Shown here: positions 1 through 10,141 of the stretch, in pieces
How the letters are laid out: every line of letters begins with the position of its first letter
Numbering within the stretch: the stretch's first letter is position 1
DNA from: Drosophila pseudoobscura
Taxonomy: Eukaryota > Arthropoda > Insecta > Diptera > Drosophilidae
Direction of reading: 5' to 3'
NCBI RefSeq assembly: GCF_009870125.1
Contig: NC_046680.1
Location: 11,098,001-11,162,000, forward strand
Length of the DNA stretch: 64,000 nt
The notes under the pieces: generated by a model
Databases searched by the model: none
What the model saw: only the letters and a program-made list of their open reading frames with translations
What the model was told of the DNA's origin: nothing
Program-made: the position numbers and the translations under genes

Positions 1-303
1 TTCCAAGAATAATCGGTAATTATATAAAACATAAAGCAATTATGTTCCCACACAATGATCTGGATCAGCGATCGGCAAGGCTCTATCTTATGTGAAGAGG
101 AAAGTGCAATGCTGCCGCTCTCGTACACGCGCACTGGTACAGTGGTTGGCACGAATAAAATGTTCCATTGCAGCACATGTGAATGTGTGCGTGCCGATCA
201 CTGATCTGGATCGACGACAGCTGCGATCCAAGCCATCCCCCAAAGTAATGCAAGTTTATATAGTTGTCAACAATAAAAAGTACATATTTTTCACTCACAT
301 TAA
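1..303. other. 3' flank of the mitochondrial AsnRS gene
   Basis: AT-rich sequence downstream of the minus-strand synthetase stop codon. No canonical AATAAA is seen on the minus strand here, so the poly(A) site is either a variant or outside the window. The open frames in this stretch are short and have no recognisable content. Confidence 0.5.
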
Positions 304-1807
304 TCACATTTTGCAGCTGTGTGGATATCGGGGAAATGGTATCACATCCCGTATGTTCTTAACACCCGTCACGAGCTGCAGATATCGCTCAAAGCCCATG
401 CCAAAGCCGCCCGTAGGGATCCCTCCGTATTTTCGCAGGTCCACATACCACGACAAGTCCTTGGGAAACTGTGGATGGGAGCTCAAAGTGGCTGCATCGC
501 TCTCACGCAAGCTGCCACCACACAATTCCCCCACAGCTGGCATCAGCAGGTCTAGGGCGTGGACCCGATCCGGATTATTGCGAGTGATTTTCATGTAAAA
601 AGGCTTTTGCTGGGTGGGCCAATCTACAACAAAGACGGGAGTGCCGCAGTGGGACACAAGAAAAAGTTCCTGGTCCTTGGTAAAACCCTCGTCCAAGCTG
701 ATGGGCGTCTTCAGACTCTCCTTGTTGGCCTGGAGCACGTGGAGAGCATCATCGTAGCTCATGATCGTCCATGGAACAGTCAGCCAAGGCAGATCCGAGC
801 TAGCATTGGCATTGCGCTGGCAGAAGTGCAAGTCCTCTGAGCTCGTCTCGAGTACGCGATTTGTAATGGACTTAAGCATCTGCTCAATAAATTTCGCCAG
901 CTTCTCCAGCTCATCCAAATGCGCCAGCTCGGCTTCAAACATATAGAACTCGGCTAAATGCAATGGCGACTTGGAGTTCTCGGCTCGAAAGGCGGGGGCT
1001 AGACAGTACGTGTTTCCCAGGCCATAGGTCATGGCCTCAAGGTGCAGTTGTCCCGAGACGGAAAGAAAGACCTTGCTGTCAAAATAGCTTTGTTCTGCTG
1101 GGACATTGGGCCGGGCCATTTGCTTAAGCAGTTCCTCCGAGTCGGGCTGTACACGGAAAACCTCGCCGGCACCCTCACAATCGTTGGTGGTCATCAGAGG
1201 AGTGTTGATTTGCACAAAATCCAGCTCATCCATGTAGTCATGTATGGCTTTCTGAGCCTTGTGTCTGATTCGCATCTGGGCGGCTACGTAGTCGACACGG
1301 GAGCGGAGATGCAGATGCTCTCGAACATATTCCGGTGCGTGTTTCTGCTTGGGGGTGAAAGGATAGCCATCCTGCAGGTGTCCTTCGGCTTTCCGAAAAG
1401 AAAAAGGTTTGATAAGTGCAACAGGCTTCAACAGTCACAAGATTTACCCAGTGATTCCACGCGATCTGCATGCAGCTCAAAGTTTCCGTTAGGTGCCACT
1501 TGGATCTCTCCCACAGCCGAGATGACGCTGCCCGGTGTTAGGTTTTGTGTTTCTGGATTGCGTGGCACAACGACTTGGAATCTGCTGCTCGAAGATCCAT
1601 CATCAATGTCCAGAAATGTGTTGTTCTTCAACCGGCGAATGTTTTTTATCCAGCCCTGACATTGATAAGACTGTTATGTCTATGTAACCAGTTGAAACTT
1701 AGAATCAGGGCATTTACCCGAATACCGAGTGAGTCGCCTCGCTTATTTGACTTGGCTATATGACTTATTCGCTGAGAGCTACAGTAAAACCTTCTAATAA
1801 GTAACAT
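304..1807 (-). CDS. AsnRS-m: Mitochondrial asparaginyl-tRNA synthetase (NARS2 homologue)
   Basis: Class IIb aminoacyl-tRNA synthetase that charges mitochondrial tRNA-Asn in the matrix. Three exons on the minus strand, 1718-1807, 1448-1655 and 304-1388, join in frame (phases 0 and 1) to give 460 aa, close to the length I recall for human NARS2. The first 30 residues (start MLLIRRFYCSSQRISH) are rich in Arg and Ser and lack acids until GDSLG, as expected of a mitochondrial presequence. Residues ~30-100 (GWIKNIRRLKNNTFLDI) form the OB-fold anticodon-binding domain. The catalytic domain shows motif 1 (FVQINTPLM, ~157), motif 2 (FRAENS...EFYMFEAE) and motif 3 (GGFGMGFERYLQL, ~426-438). The C-terminus PFPRYPHSCKM is like that of animal NARS2. 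FLSVSGQLHLE favours Asn over Asp specificity. The gene is divergent from MED9 and shares a 336-bp upstream region with it. The symbol is given by orthology. Confidence 0.93.
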
Positions 1808-2143
1808 ATTTTGTATTTAAGCAAAACAGCGGAATACTTCGATAGAGAATTGACTACTTCTAGTTCATTCCAGGGATGCATCGGATCGATAACAAATCGC
1901 AATAGAGTCACCCGCGTAGTTCGTTTTTCGCAAAAATTAAAATAGCCGAAAGCTGGTTATAATATTAATTAATAAGTTACCTTTATACACCACAAGTAAT
2001 GCATCAATGTAATTTTATTTTCCGCCATTTATATATCTTCCGCATTTACGTCAAGTCGTTGAACTGTTTAAATAGAGGGGGCTTAAGTGGGCTAAGTTCG
2101 ATTATACGAGACGACGCTGGCATTGAAATTTTCTTCTTTTATA
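1808..2143. promoter_or_regulatory. Shared divergent promoter region of AsnRS-m and MED9
   Basis: 336 bp between the two start codons. It contains ATCGATA at 1885-1891, seven of the eight bases of the DRE (TATCGATA) typical of Drosophila housekeeping promoters. No TATA box is obvious. The right end (about 2040-2100) is the segment that recurs inverted near 8.2 kb. The transcription starts cannot be fixed from sequence alone. Confidence 0.5.
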
Positions 2144-2774
2144 ATGGAATTGTCGCCAAACAATCAAATCGAGGACAGAAAACCCATCCTTACAGCCGAC
2201 GGACTCGTGCAAACCTCCAACTCGCCCTTCGAGCCGACTATATCGCAGGAGACGCAGACTTCCAACGGCATCGGCACCCAGTGCCAGCTGACGGTCGACC
2301 AACTGGACATCGAGATTCTGCCGATCATCTACGACGTGGTGCGCTGGTAGGTTCTGAGTCCGCGGTGGCAATGTTCGAAATGTCATTCGTTTGACTACTT
2401 ACATGTATTGGATATGTACATACATATTTCCGAAAGGCGCAATTCACTCGAATCTCTTACATAATACATATATGCTTTTATCTTTTTCAGCGTGGAAAAG
2501 GATCCACTTGAGAACGCTGTGAAGCTGCGCGAGTCCCAGGACTGCAACCACAAGGTGGGAAGAGCATAGCTCAGAGATATAGTGTAGATGTAACTCAATA
2601 TATTTGCAGATCTTTGAACTGCAGAAGCGTTTCGAGTCCGCGCGCGAGCAAATAAGGCAGCTGCCCGGCATCGACTACAACAAAGACGAGCAGTTGCAAC
2701 GTCTCGAACTGCTGCGGAATCAACTTAAGCTGAAGCAGCAGCTCATACGCAAGTACAAGGACACGGAATTCTAG
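2144..2774 (+). CDS. MED9: Mediator complex subunit 9
   Basis: Subunit of the Mediator middle module, which bridges activators and RNA polymerase II in the nucleus. Exons 2144-2346, 2491-2554 and 2610-2774 join with phases 2 and 0 to give 143 aa. The first ~60 residues are polar and low-complexity. The conserved MED9 helical region follows: LDIEILPIIYDVV, a junction giving RCVEKDP, then QDCNHKIFELQKRFESAREQ and a C-terminal coiled coil ending in KYKDTEF. The start at 2144 is the first ATG in this frame in the exon (ATAATGG context). An ATG-less open frame continues upstream. The TAG stop is followed by a second ORF in the same frame after eight sense codons, suggesting one dicistronic mRNA. 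Confidence 0.93.
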
Positions 2775-2798
2775 GGGCACGGCACAGGAGCACGCGCG

Positions 2799-3121
2799 AT
2801 GGTACTGCGACTACTGATGCGGTATCTGGCCAACAATGAGCAGCTTATCCAGCGCATGGCAGACAGCTATCCCATGCGTCGGGCTGCCCAGCTGGTCGTC
2901 TCCCTCATGTACCGCACCAAGAGTCTGGCCAGGGAGCAGGGGCTGCACGAGATGACACCGGAACGCTTCAAGTGAGTACAGCAGCAGGACGGCACCCCAA
3001 GACGGCGACTATAGTCTTATAATCCTTTGTGCATTGCAGGTCCTTCGTCAGTATGTTCAAGAACAATGTAAAACAGGAGCTGGAGGGTGTGAAGAAGGAT
3101 CTAAAAAACAGGAAAGACTAG
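2799..3121 (+). CDS. NCBP2AS2-like small protein, second cistron behind MED9
   Basis: Exons 2799-2971 and 3040-3121 (donor AA/GTGAGT, acceptor TTGCAG) encode 84 aa. The N-terminus MVLRLLMRYLANNEQ followed by YPMRRAAQLVVSLMYR resembles the small vertebrate protein NCBP2AS2 (starts MVLRRLL, with an RRAAQL block). I infer homology from these two blocks. The C-terminal half is basic and helical (FVSMFKNNVKQELEGVKKDLK). No molecular function is assigned from sequence. The start lies 24 nt behind the MED9 stop, too close for an independent promoter, so it is probably translated from the MED9 transcript. It has its own intron, and its poly(A) signals lie at 3224 and 3311. The spliced second exon keeping the frame argues that it is real coding sequence. 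Confidence 0.82.
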
Positions 3122-3574
3122 ACATCCGGCGACGTTGGCATCTGTAAATAGAAACGGGGAAAGCAAAATTATAGTCAGACACTCTAGGAACCTTTTAGGA
3201 AACTCCGAAGAGATAGAGGAATCAATAAAGCAGCAGAAATAAGTTGTGAAATCACTTGTTTAATGTCCATTAACTTCTCCGTTAAGTAACTTATATTTAT
3301 AGTCAAAAATAATAAATTCAATGTGCAGTGAAATCGGTGAATCTTAAGTCTAGGAACAGAAGAACAAATTCGATTTGTCAACTCATTTTACAGTGGAGTG
3401 GACGAGAACGGAACACGGTCCAATTTATTACAGGCCAAATGTCTATTATTTTGGATTCCAGTAGCAAAATAGTTTCTATCTTTTCAACTTTTTAACTGAT
3501 TGGGTCGCCAGACTTTGGCAGAGTTTTTCAAATACTTTTGCTTACAGAACTAGAAAGAACAAAGGAAACGGTTC
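3122..3574. other. Convergent 3' UTRs of MED9 transcript and GTPBP1-type gene
   Basis: Plus-strand AATAAA motifs at 3224-3229 and 3311-3316 would end the MED9 dicistronic mRNA. A minus-strand AATAAA (TTTATT at 3424-3429 on plus) lies 146 nt beyond the GTPase stop. The two genes therefore converge with tails about 100-200 bp apart and may overlap if the distal sites are used. Confidence 0.65.
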
Positions 3575-5769
3575 TCACTCCGGGCATGCCGTGGAGGCAG
3601 CCGAGGACGGTGCCTCACCGCCGGGAAGCGGTAGCGTTAGGGCGGCAGAGCCGTTGGATTGATTCGTCCCGGGCAGTGGCGGGCGATTGTTTCGTTTCCG
3701 CTTGCCGCCTCGACGGCTGCCTCCCTCGCGCTTGTCGCCATTCAGCTTCTCCTCGCCACAGTCCTTGCTGCAACTAGCTCCGGAGGAGCTTCCCTGGCCC
3801 TGCAGTCGATTGTTGGTGCCATTGCTTCCGCCGTTCTGAGATCGGGATTGCATCTTGGCAGGCTTGGGGCGGTAAGGAGAAGCGGCTGCGTGGGGCATGG
3901 GACGCAGGATGTTACCCACTGCCTTGGTGCGTCCCTCGCGGAATACCAGACGCTGACCGGGTCGTATGTACTCCGGCTGCTTGATGAAGCGGAACTTCAC
4001 TTGGGCCTTGTCGCCAGTGCGGAGGCAGTCCCGCGACATATGTATGATGGATGCCGTCTGGCGTATGCTGCCGCAATGGACCATCGCCTGGTATCTGGCT
4101 GAAATGGTGGTGGGGTGATGGAGCACCAGAATCTCTCCCTCGAACTCCCAGCAGGCCTGGGGCTTCAAGTCCGGCGACACCATCACCATCCCCTTCCTCA
4201 GGTAGGCCCGCTTAATCTTCTTCAGGGCGAAGCTTGCCGTCTGACCACAGCGCACGCGTGCCACGTTCATCCTCTTCCGGTGTATGCTCTTGATAGTGAT
4301 CGGCACGAAGGCCCCCACTGCATCAGGGCCAAGCATGAGACCGTCGTTCAACTTAATGGTGCCTTGGAGACAAGTTCCCGAGACTACCGTGCCGACGCCT
4401 GGCACAGAGTAGACATCGTCGATCTGAAACTCGGCTGGTAGACTCTCGGAGCCGGCCATCCGCGTGCTCAGCAGATTAAGGAACGTTTTCAACAGCTCTA
4501 GGTTGTCTCCGGTCACATTGGACACCTGGAAAATGGGGCACAGACGCTCGCTGACGAAGTTCGTGGCACTAAGAACGACGTCGTCCTGGGAGCGCACCAC
4601 CACGGGCACCTTGCGGCACCCCTGCGACTTGAGCATCTTAAATAGCATCTTCATGTTGTCTAGCAACACGTTGGCAGGACACATGTCGATCTTAGTGACC
4701 ACCACGAAGACGGGCACGGCCAGGGCAAGGGCCAAGCCTAAGTGCTCTTTGGTCATTCCAATGATGCCAGCATTAGCCCCGATCTGAAACGAGGGCGGAT
4801 TAATGGGCGGTTCCATAGAGTGTCAGGCAAGGTTAGAAGTCTCACCATCAACATCCCGAAGTCTGGAGCATGTCCAGTCATGCCGAAGACTGTGGTTTTA
4901 AGGTAGCGCTCGTGCCCTGCCAGATCGATGAAGGTGATGACCTTGGCAGAGTTCTCGCAGATTTTGACCCAGTCCAGGTGTCCATGGTCCGGCTTGTTGA
5001 CCACGTTGCCCACCCCATCGAAGCCAAGTATGTCGTTGCCCACGGAGCTGGTGCGTCCGCTCTCAATTTCGTGCTTGTGCCGAAAGAGTCGCTGGCGCGC
5101 ATGACCGCGTCCATTGTCCAGCTCCCCATGGGTGAGCACACCCAGCAGGGTGGACTTGCCAGCGTCCACATTACCCACAACGGCCACTCTGGAAGATTCG
5201 AATGTTAGATTCGGAATGGTCGCCAATGGTTATTCGTTCTGCTTACCGTATCTCCATGAAATCGGTCGTCTCGATGTGCTTCCGTATGAGGAACTGGGCC
5301 GTCTGTCCCTTTTCTGCCCGCCGCTCACGCAGCTTGACCACGTCTGCATCGATGTTGGCTGCCAGCAGATGCAACGTGCTCACGGAGGCATCGAATTGCT
5401 CCGGATTCAGACCCTTATCGCTGCCATCTGCGGAGGAGTCGGAACAGGGAGTCACATGTACGGGCCATTGAACCGGAAATATAACTCACCCTCGCCAACG
5501 CCAATCTCGTAGATGGTCTCCCCACAACTGTCCGCTATGCGGTCAAGGAGCCGCTTCTGGAGCAGCTCCATTTGACCCTCATTCGGCTCCACCAGCACAT
5601 CCTTGCCTCGAATGCTGGAGTAGTCGATGGTCAGGCTGGCCATTTGCTGCGGCAAACCATCCACATTGAAGATGTTGCTCCGGGCCGTCTTAATGCCCAC
5701 GCCCACGCCCGCACCAGCCACGGGGGGAGGCGGGACGCTCTGTATGTTATTCATACTATTGCTATGCAT
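3575..5769 (-). CDS. Dgp-1: GTPBP1/2-type translational GTPase
   Basis: EF-Tu/eEF1A-like GTPase of the GTPBP1 group; in mammals GTPBP1 and GTPBP2 act in ribosome rescue and mRNA turnover in the cytoplasm. Exons 5490-5769 (coding part), 5247-5427, 4846-5188 and 3575-4783 join in frame (phases 1, 2, 0) to 670 aa, essentially the size of GTPBP1. G1 is GNVDAGKST (~159-167), G3 DLAGHE (~242-247), G4 TKID (~298-301). EF-Tu domains 2 and 3 follow ([27 protein letters not shown]). The last ~95 residues are low-complexity and basic ([10 protein letters not shown]), as in metazoan relatives. Drosophila has two members, Dgp-1 and CG2017. Dgp-1 is preferred only because the neighbours look like Muller C. 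An in-frame upstream exon could extend the N-terminus (see findings). Confidence 0.85.
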
Positions 5770-6880
5770 TGGTTGCTGTCTAGTGTTAGGATCACGGTCT
5801 ACTGTATCCTTGGAATCATTTCCTCTCAGATGTGTCTGCGTGAGTGCGGGATGATGCTGATGCGTGATGTGTGATTGATTCTGCAATGGGAAAAAGTGGA
5901 AGATGCACATGCGGCTGGTCAGATGAGAATTACTAGTCTGAGCTCGACCTCGAGCCTGACCTATCCTACGCCCATCTGGCTGAGTAAAGGCAGTGTCTGG
6001 TTACGCGTGCAGCTTGCTTGCATCTCGATTGCGAAGTAAACGCAAAGAAGCGACGGCCCCTGCATTTATACCCCAGCTCATGGGCTGATGCAATTTGAAT
6101 AGCGGCTTGGCGAAATCTGAAGCCCAGGATGATGAAATACTAGCTCCCTATCGCATAGCATGCGAATTTCGTTGGAAATCGTAATCGACGTTATATGGTG
6201 GGTGGACGCCAGGGAATATTCAACTGTGACTTTGTTGTTCAACAGCTGATCTTTCTATTTTTACATAACGAAACACAGATGAATATGCGCATATTTGTGG
6301 TTCACACCAAACAACAGATTCTAAAATCGTTTATTTTTAGCGGCAAACAATGATATGAATTCAAGTTCTTATTCATACATATCATACTTGTACTTCATGT
6401 ACATGTACATACATACATAAGATAAACTTGACAAACGAAACAAACACAACATTTGTTGTCTTGCGCCATTTTTTGTTTTGCTTTGCAAATTGCGAACGGA
6501 CGGTACGGGGGGGACGGTAAAAAGCGGCGGCAGCTGCCATTGAGTAACGTAACGCACAAGAAATCAGCTGAATTATCACCTGAAACCACTCACACGCACA
6601 CACCTACAATCGCTCAGGAGCAAGAAAACGGAGAAAAGAAAAGTGAAAGGATGTTTTGTCTTTGTTGTTTTTGCAGGCAAATGAAGAAGATGCGACAGAA
6701 ACAAATAGATGACGATGCTGGGTCCCGTCCCGCAAGCTCCCACTTACAATTCATGTAGCTCTGTTTGCCTCACCGGCGGTTTCTTAGGGCCTTTTTGTTT
6801 TGAAATTTATTAAATTTTAGCACTTTTTTTTAATTTTGGGAAATTTGTTGTTGCAAGCCACGTACATTAGTTAAAACATA
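5770..6880. promoter_or_regulatory. 5' exon sequence and upstream region of the GTPBP1-type gene
   Basis: The GTPase exon continues open from 5770 to a splice acceptor at 5881-5882 (minus-strand TTTTTCCCATTGCAG), so at least one upstream exon exists. A candidate is 5970-6023. Beyond this lies AT-rich sequence with CA and TACA microsatellites (6400-6420, 6590-6610) and no convincing gene. A 101-codon plus-strand frame at 6453-6758 has no recognisable content. Confidence 0.5.
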
Positions 6881-6939
6881 CCTCAGAAATATACCGAAAT
6901 ATACCGTGTAATTTAAAAAATATACCGTAAATATACTGA

Positions 6940-7790
6940 CGAATTCAAGTTCTATTATTCATATTCCCCGTTTTCTTTGTTCCGTCGAATATTACCAGCT
7001 ATATAGAATATTTGGCCATGCCCACATAATTTTAACCAATTGATGAATCAATTTTCAACTTAACTGGTTTATTTTTATTACTTGCTTTTATTGTATTTTG
7101 ACTAAAACTAGGTTTAAACAAAATAGTTCAACAAAAAAACAGTTGCAATGTTGCCGGTATTTGAAGACATGATGCGTGTATAGCCCTGTGTGCACCCTAT
7201 TTCGTTACTTTTATATGAAGATGAAATGTGATTTATTAAGACCTTTTCTCAAATTGATATTCTTTAGACATATTCAAGTACATTATTAGTATCTTGTATA
7301 TATTTATGTCGATCCTGATACCTACGGAGTCTTGGATGACAAACGTATTCACAATTCTATATCATCCATTTCCCCCAGGGTATGTGTGCATTGAATTAGC
7401 AACATGTTTGTGTATGGAATGAGACTCTTTGTTGCAAAAGCTAAACTGCGGCGAATCGGGTATTGCCTATATTTCAAGCTATAGATGCCCACTTAGCTTT
7501 ATCCCATAGATAAATGCATTTTCTACAAGATTGCTTCTATTAATTACCTTTATGTATTTTATTTTGACCAAAAAACGGATTTCAAGTAAATGTTGCTGCA
7601 ACAGTGTGTATGGAATGCGCAACATTGTGTATGGAACGAGACTCATTGTTGCTAAAGCGAAACTGCGGCGAACTGCGGCGAACTGTGGCGAATTCAAATT
7701 TTCTCATATTCTTTGTTCCGTTGAATAATACTATCTATATGGAACATTTAGCCATGCCCACTCAATTTTATACGATTGATGAATCAATTC
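6940..7790. repeat. Diverged tandem repeat block, about three copies
   Basis: The segment at 6940-7054 (gaattcaag, ttctttgttccgtc, gccatgcccac, gatgaatcaatt) recurs diverged at 7689-7790. A second module (gtgtatggaa, gagactc, ttgttgc, aactgcggcgaa) occurs at about 7405-7460 and 7616-7680. A third module (tgtattttgac and flanks) occurs near 7090 and 7555. The order of modules suggests a few hundred bp unit repeated with decay. A further partial echo (gaattcaagttcttattcat) is at about 6356. No ORF or terminal repeat identifies an element class. Confidence 0.7.
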
Positions 7791-7943
7791 TATGCATGAT
7801 TGGCATATTCGAAATACTTGCATTTATCGGATTTTTATATAAAATTGAAAATTAAATTAATATATTGATGAAATTTATAAAAATACCATGGGAGCGCGGC
7901 GAAAACCAGTATTTCTACAGTATGACCCTCAGAACATCACCGA

Positions 7944-8169
7944 AATATACGGTCTCATTTGAAAAATATACCGAGTGGTGCGCGCCAAATCTAACTTTTT
8001 TGAATGTGAGCGACAAGGATTTAAATGTTGTCAACCGGTTATTACCGATTCTACCCGATTCAAATAAATACCAAAATATACGGTCTCACTTGAAAAATAT
8101 ACCGAGTGGTGCGCGCCAAATCTAACTTTTTTGAATGTGAGCGACAAGGATTTAAATGTTGTCAACCGG
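7944..8169. repeat. 131-bp-period tandem duplication
   Basis: Two 95-bp blocks, 7944-8038 and 8075-8169, are identical except for one C/T difference by eye (tctcattt versus tctcactt). Each begins aatatacggtctca and ends gttgtcaaccgg. Spacers of ~36 bp share attaccgatt. Surrounding sequence from ~6880 to 8210 is dotted with aaatataccg motifs. The near-identity shows this duplication is much younger than the block to its left. A Grainyhead-type AACCGGTT at 8033-8040 is created at the end of the first unit. Confidence 0.85.
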
Positions 8170-8213
8170 GCCATTACCGATTCAAAATATACAGTAAATA
8201 TACCGATGAATAA

Positions 8214-8280
8214 ACGAACTTAGCCCACTTAAACCCCCTTTTTAAACAGCATAACAACTTTAATTAAACCGCAGAAAAAA
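8214..8280 (-). repeat. Inverted partial copy of the MED9 leader segment
   Basis: Read on the minus strand, this segment matches the plus-strand sequence at about 2040-2101. The last ~35 bases agree closely (ctgtttaaa, then gggg, then ttaagtgggctaagttcg) and similarity fades over a further ~30 bp. The two copies are 6.1 kb apart in opposite orientation and both end abruptly at ...aagttcg. Confidence 0.75.
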
Positions 8281-10141
8281 TGCTAATAATAATAAGAATT
8301 CTTCTTGTAGATGCATCCTATCCTTCATCTTTACGTAACAAAAAAGACCACGAATCTCTTCGAAATTCATAATTTTCGATACCCAATAGTCGGCAATGGG
8401 CTAATATTTTCTGTCTATGATCATATTCATCGATTTTGAATTTTGTTAAATGCTCAACTCTACGATATTCTATCAACGAAAAAAACACTTCAACGATTAA
8501 ATTGAAAGTTTACACATTTATTATACACTCATTACACATAAATAAGGTTGGTACGAGTAAAATGGTATATGTATGCGACTCATTTTCATTAACACCTCTC
8601 TGCACTTTCCAAGTCCAAGGTCTGTTCAAATCGAGTGTCATCTGCTACACGACCTTCTAGTTTACGGCTCGAATTCATTCTTTGGTATTGAGCGGGAATA
8701 TATTCAAATTTCTGGACAATAATTCAAATTACATCTAAATATTTGCTCTAAGATTTTGTGTATTTAATTTAGGTATGCACCTACTTATGTACATACATAC
8801 ATATAGTACCTATAAGTATTTTTCTGGTGATAACACTTCTCAATGCACTTCCATCTGCTTTGCTTTCGACTATACAACTTGGGCCATTCGCCAATTGATA
8901 TTTTGATAGTACACCATTCCTTTAAATTCCATTGTGCTGCAATAGTTTGTGGATTTTTTAATCTCCATATACTCGTATTTATAAGACATTTAATAGACAT
9001 CTATGTTATGTATATTGCACGACGGCTAATGGATTGACTGTGTCTTTCCAACGCGTTTAAATAGGGTACATTCAGAGTTAAAATTCTCAAAATCCAGAGA
9101 CAACACAAAGCGTCCGCTGTGTTCTCAATTTTCTTGTGGACTCTTCTGCATAATAAACCGCATGTAAAACTAATGTATAGCCCGCAGCAACTATTACTCT
9201 GTGTGTGCCTCTAGTGTTTCTCTGATTATTTAATGGTTGTTTTTGTATTCGTTTAATTTTGAAATGGTCCCGACTAATACATACATATGAGAAACCTAGG
9301 GACGTGCCGGCTGTCAGTGCACGATGGGCTTCTGCAACAAAAATAGTTTGTTGGCGTGTCAAAAACAAAATGGATAAGAATTATGGCAAAATGTTTCTAA
9401 TTCTATGTAAGCAAAAATTGCACAATGTGTAGTAAATATTCATGTTTTGTTTGGATTTTTTTTTTTTTTTTCTGTTCTTGCTATGTGTTGAACATTACAT
9501 CTAGAGTTTTCAAATAACAATCATATTCATATTTATATTTTGTAATTTTAAAATGCAATTAAATTACCATTACACATACATACATATATAATTAACAATA
9601 AATTCCATTCGGCATTCCATTCGGAACAAGTGCCAAACCTTCAAAAAATCAGTACAATTTCGTCATAAAACTATGTATTTTCTACCTCAATCCCCTATTG
9701 GGAGTAAAATTTAACTTTTCAAAAATTACAAAATTATTGCTTTTGATTTGGTTTCCATTGGGTTGCGTTTTTAAATTCTCTCAATTAAAAAAAATCAAGC
9801 CACGTAAATCAAAGTAAATCAATTCAAAAATTGATTCCAACTCAGGGTCAATGGAAAGAGAAACGAAACGCATAAGAAATTATAAATAGGGTTTTTATAT
9901 TTAAGCAAACTATATACAGGATTTAATGTAGAAATGACTAGAGTAAAGAATACGATTTAACTAAAATTATACAATATGTACAAATGAGTCATCGAGTCTG
10001 TAACTTAGGCAATTTTTTGGGAGGCTCAGCGCCCTCTTATACTCTATAGGAAATCCTCGGGATTCGGTTTAGTGTTGCGTTCTTTGGTTCTTTCTGGAAA
10101 ACAAACGCACATTATGCAATGGAGGGGCATCCTCCAATTGC
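8281..10141. other. AT-rich intergenic sequence and probable RGK 3' UTR
   Basis: No coding region is supported. The right part (about 9.9-10.14 kb) probably includes the 3' UTR of the minus-strand RGK gene. A variant poly(A) signal ATTAAA lies on the minus strand (tttaat at 9922-9927). There is a 16-nt poly(T) run at 9456-9471 and TACATA microsatellites near 8790 and 9580. Confidence 0.5.

Noticed and set aside
6453..6758. 101-codon plus-strand open frame near a CA repeat
   Set aside because: Includes THTHTPT from a microsatellite and has no recognisable domain or splice partner.
7865..8125. 86-codon open frame in the repeat patch
   Set aside because: Its sequence repeats because the DNA is a tandem duplication (TVSFEKYTEW and similar). 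It is not a gene.
7944..8169. Direct repeats considered as a CRISPR array
   Set aside because: Only two 95-bp units with related spacers in a eukaryotic genome; they are a tandem duplication.
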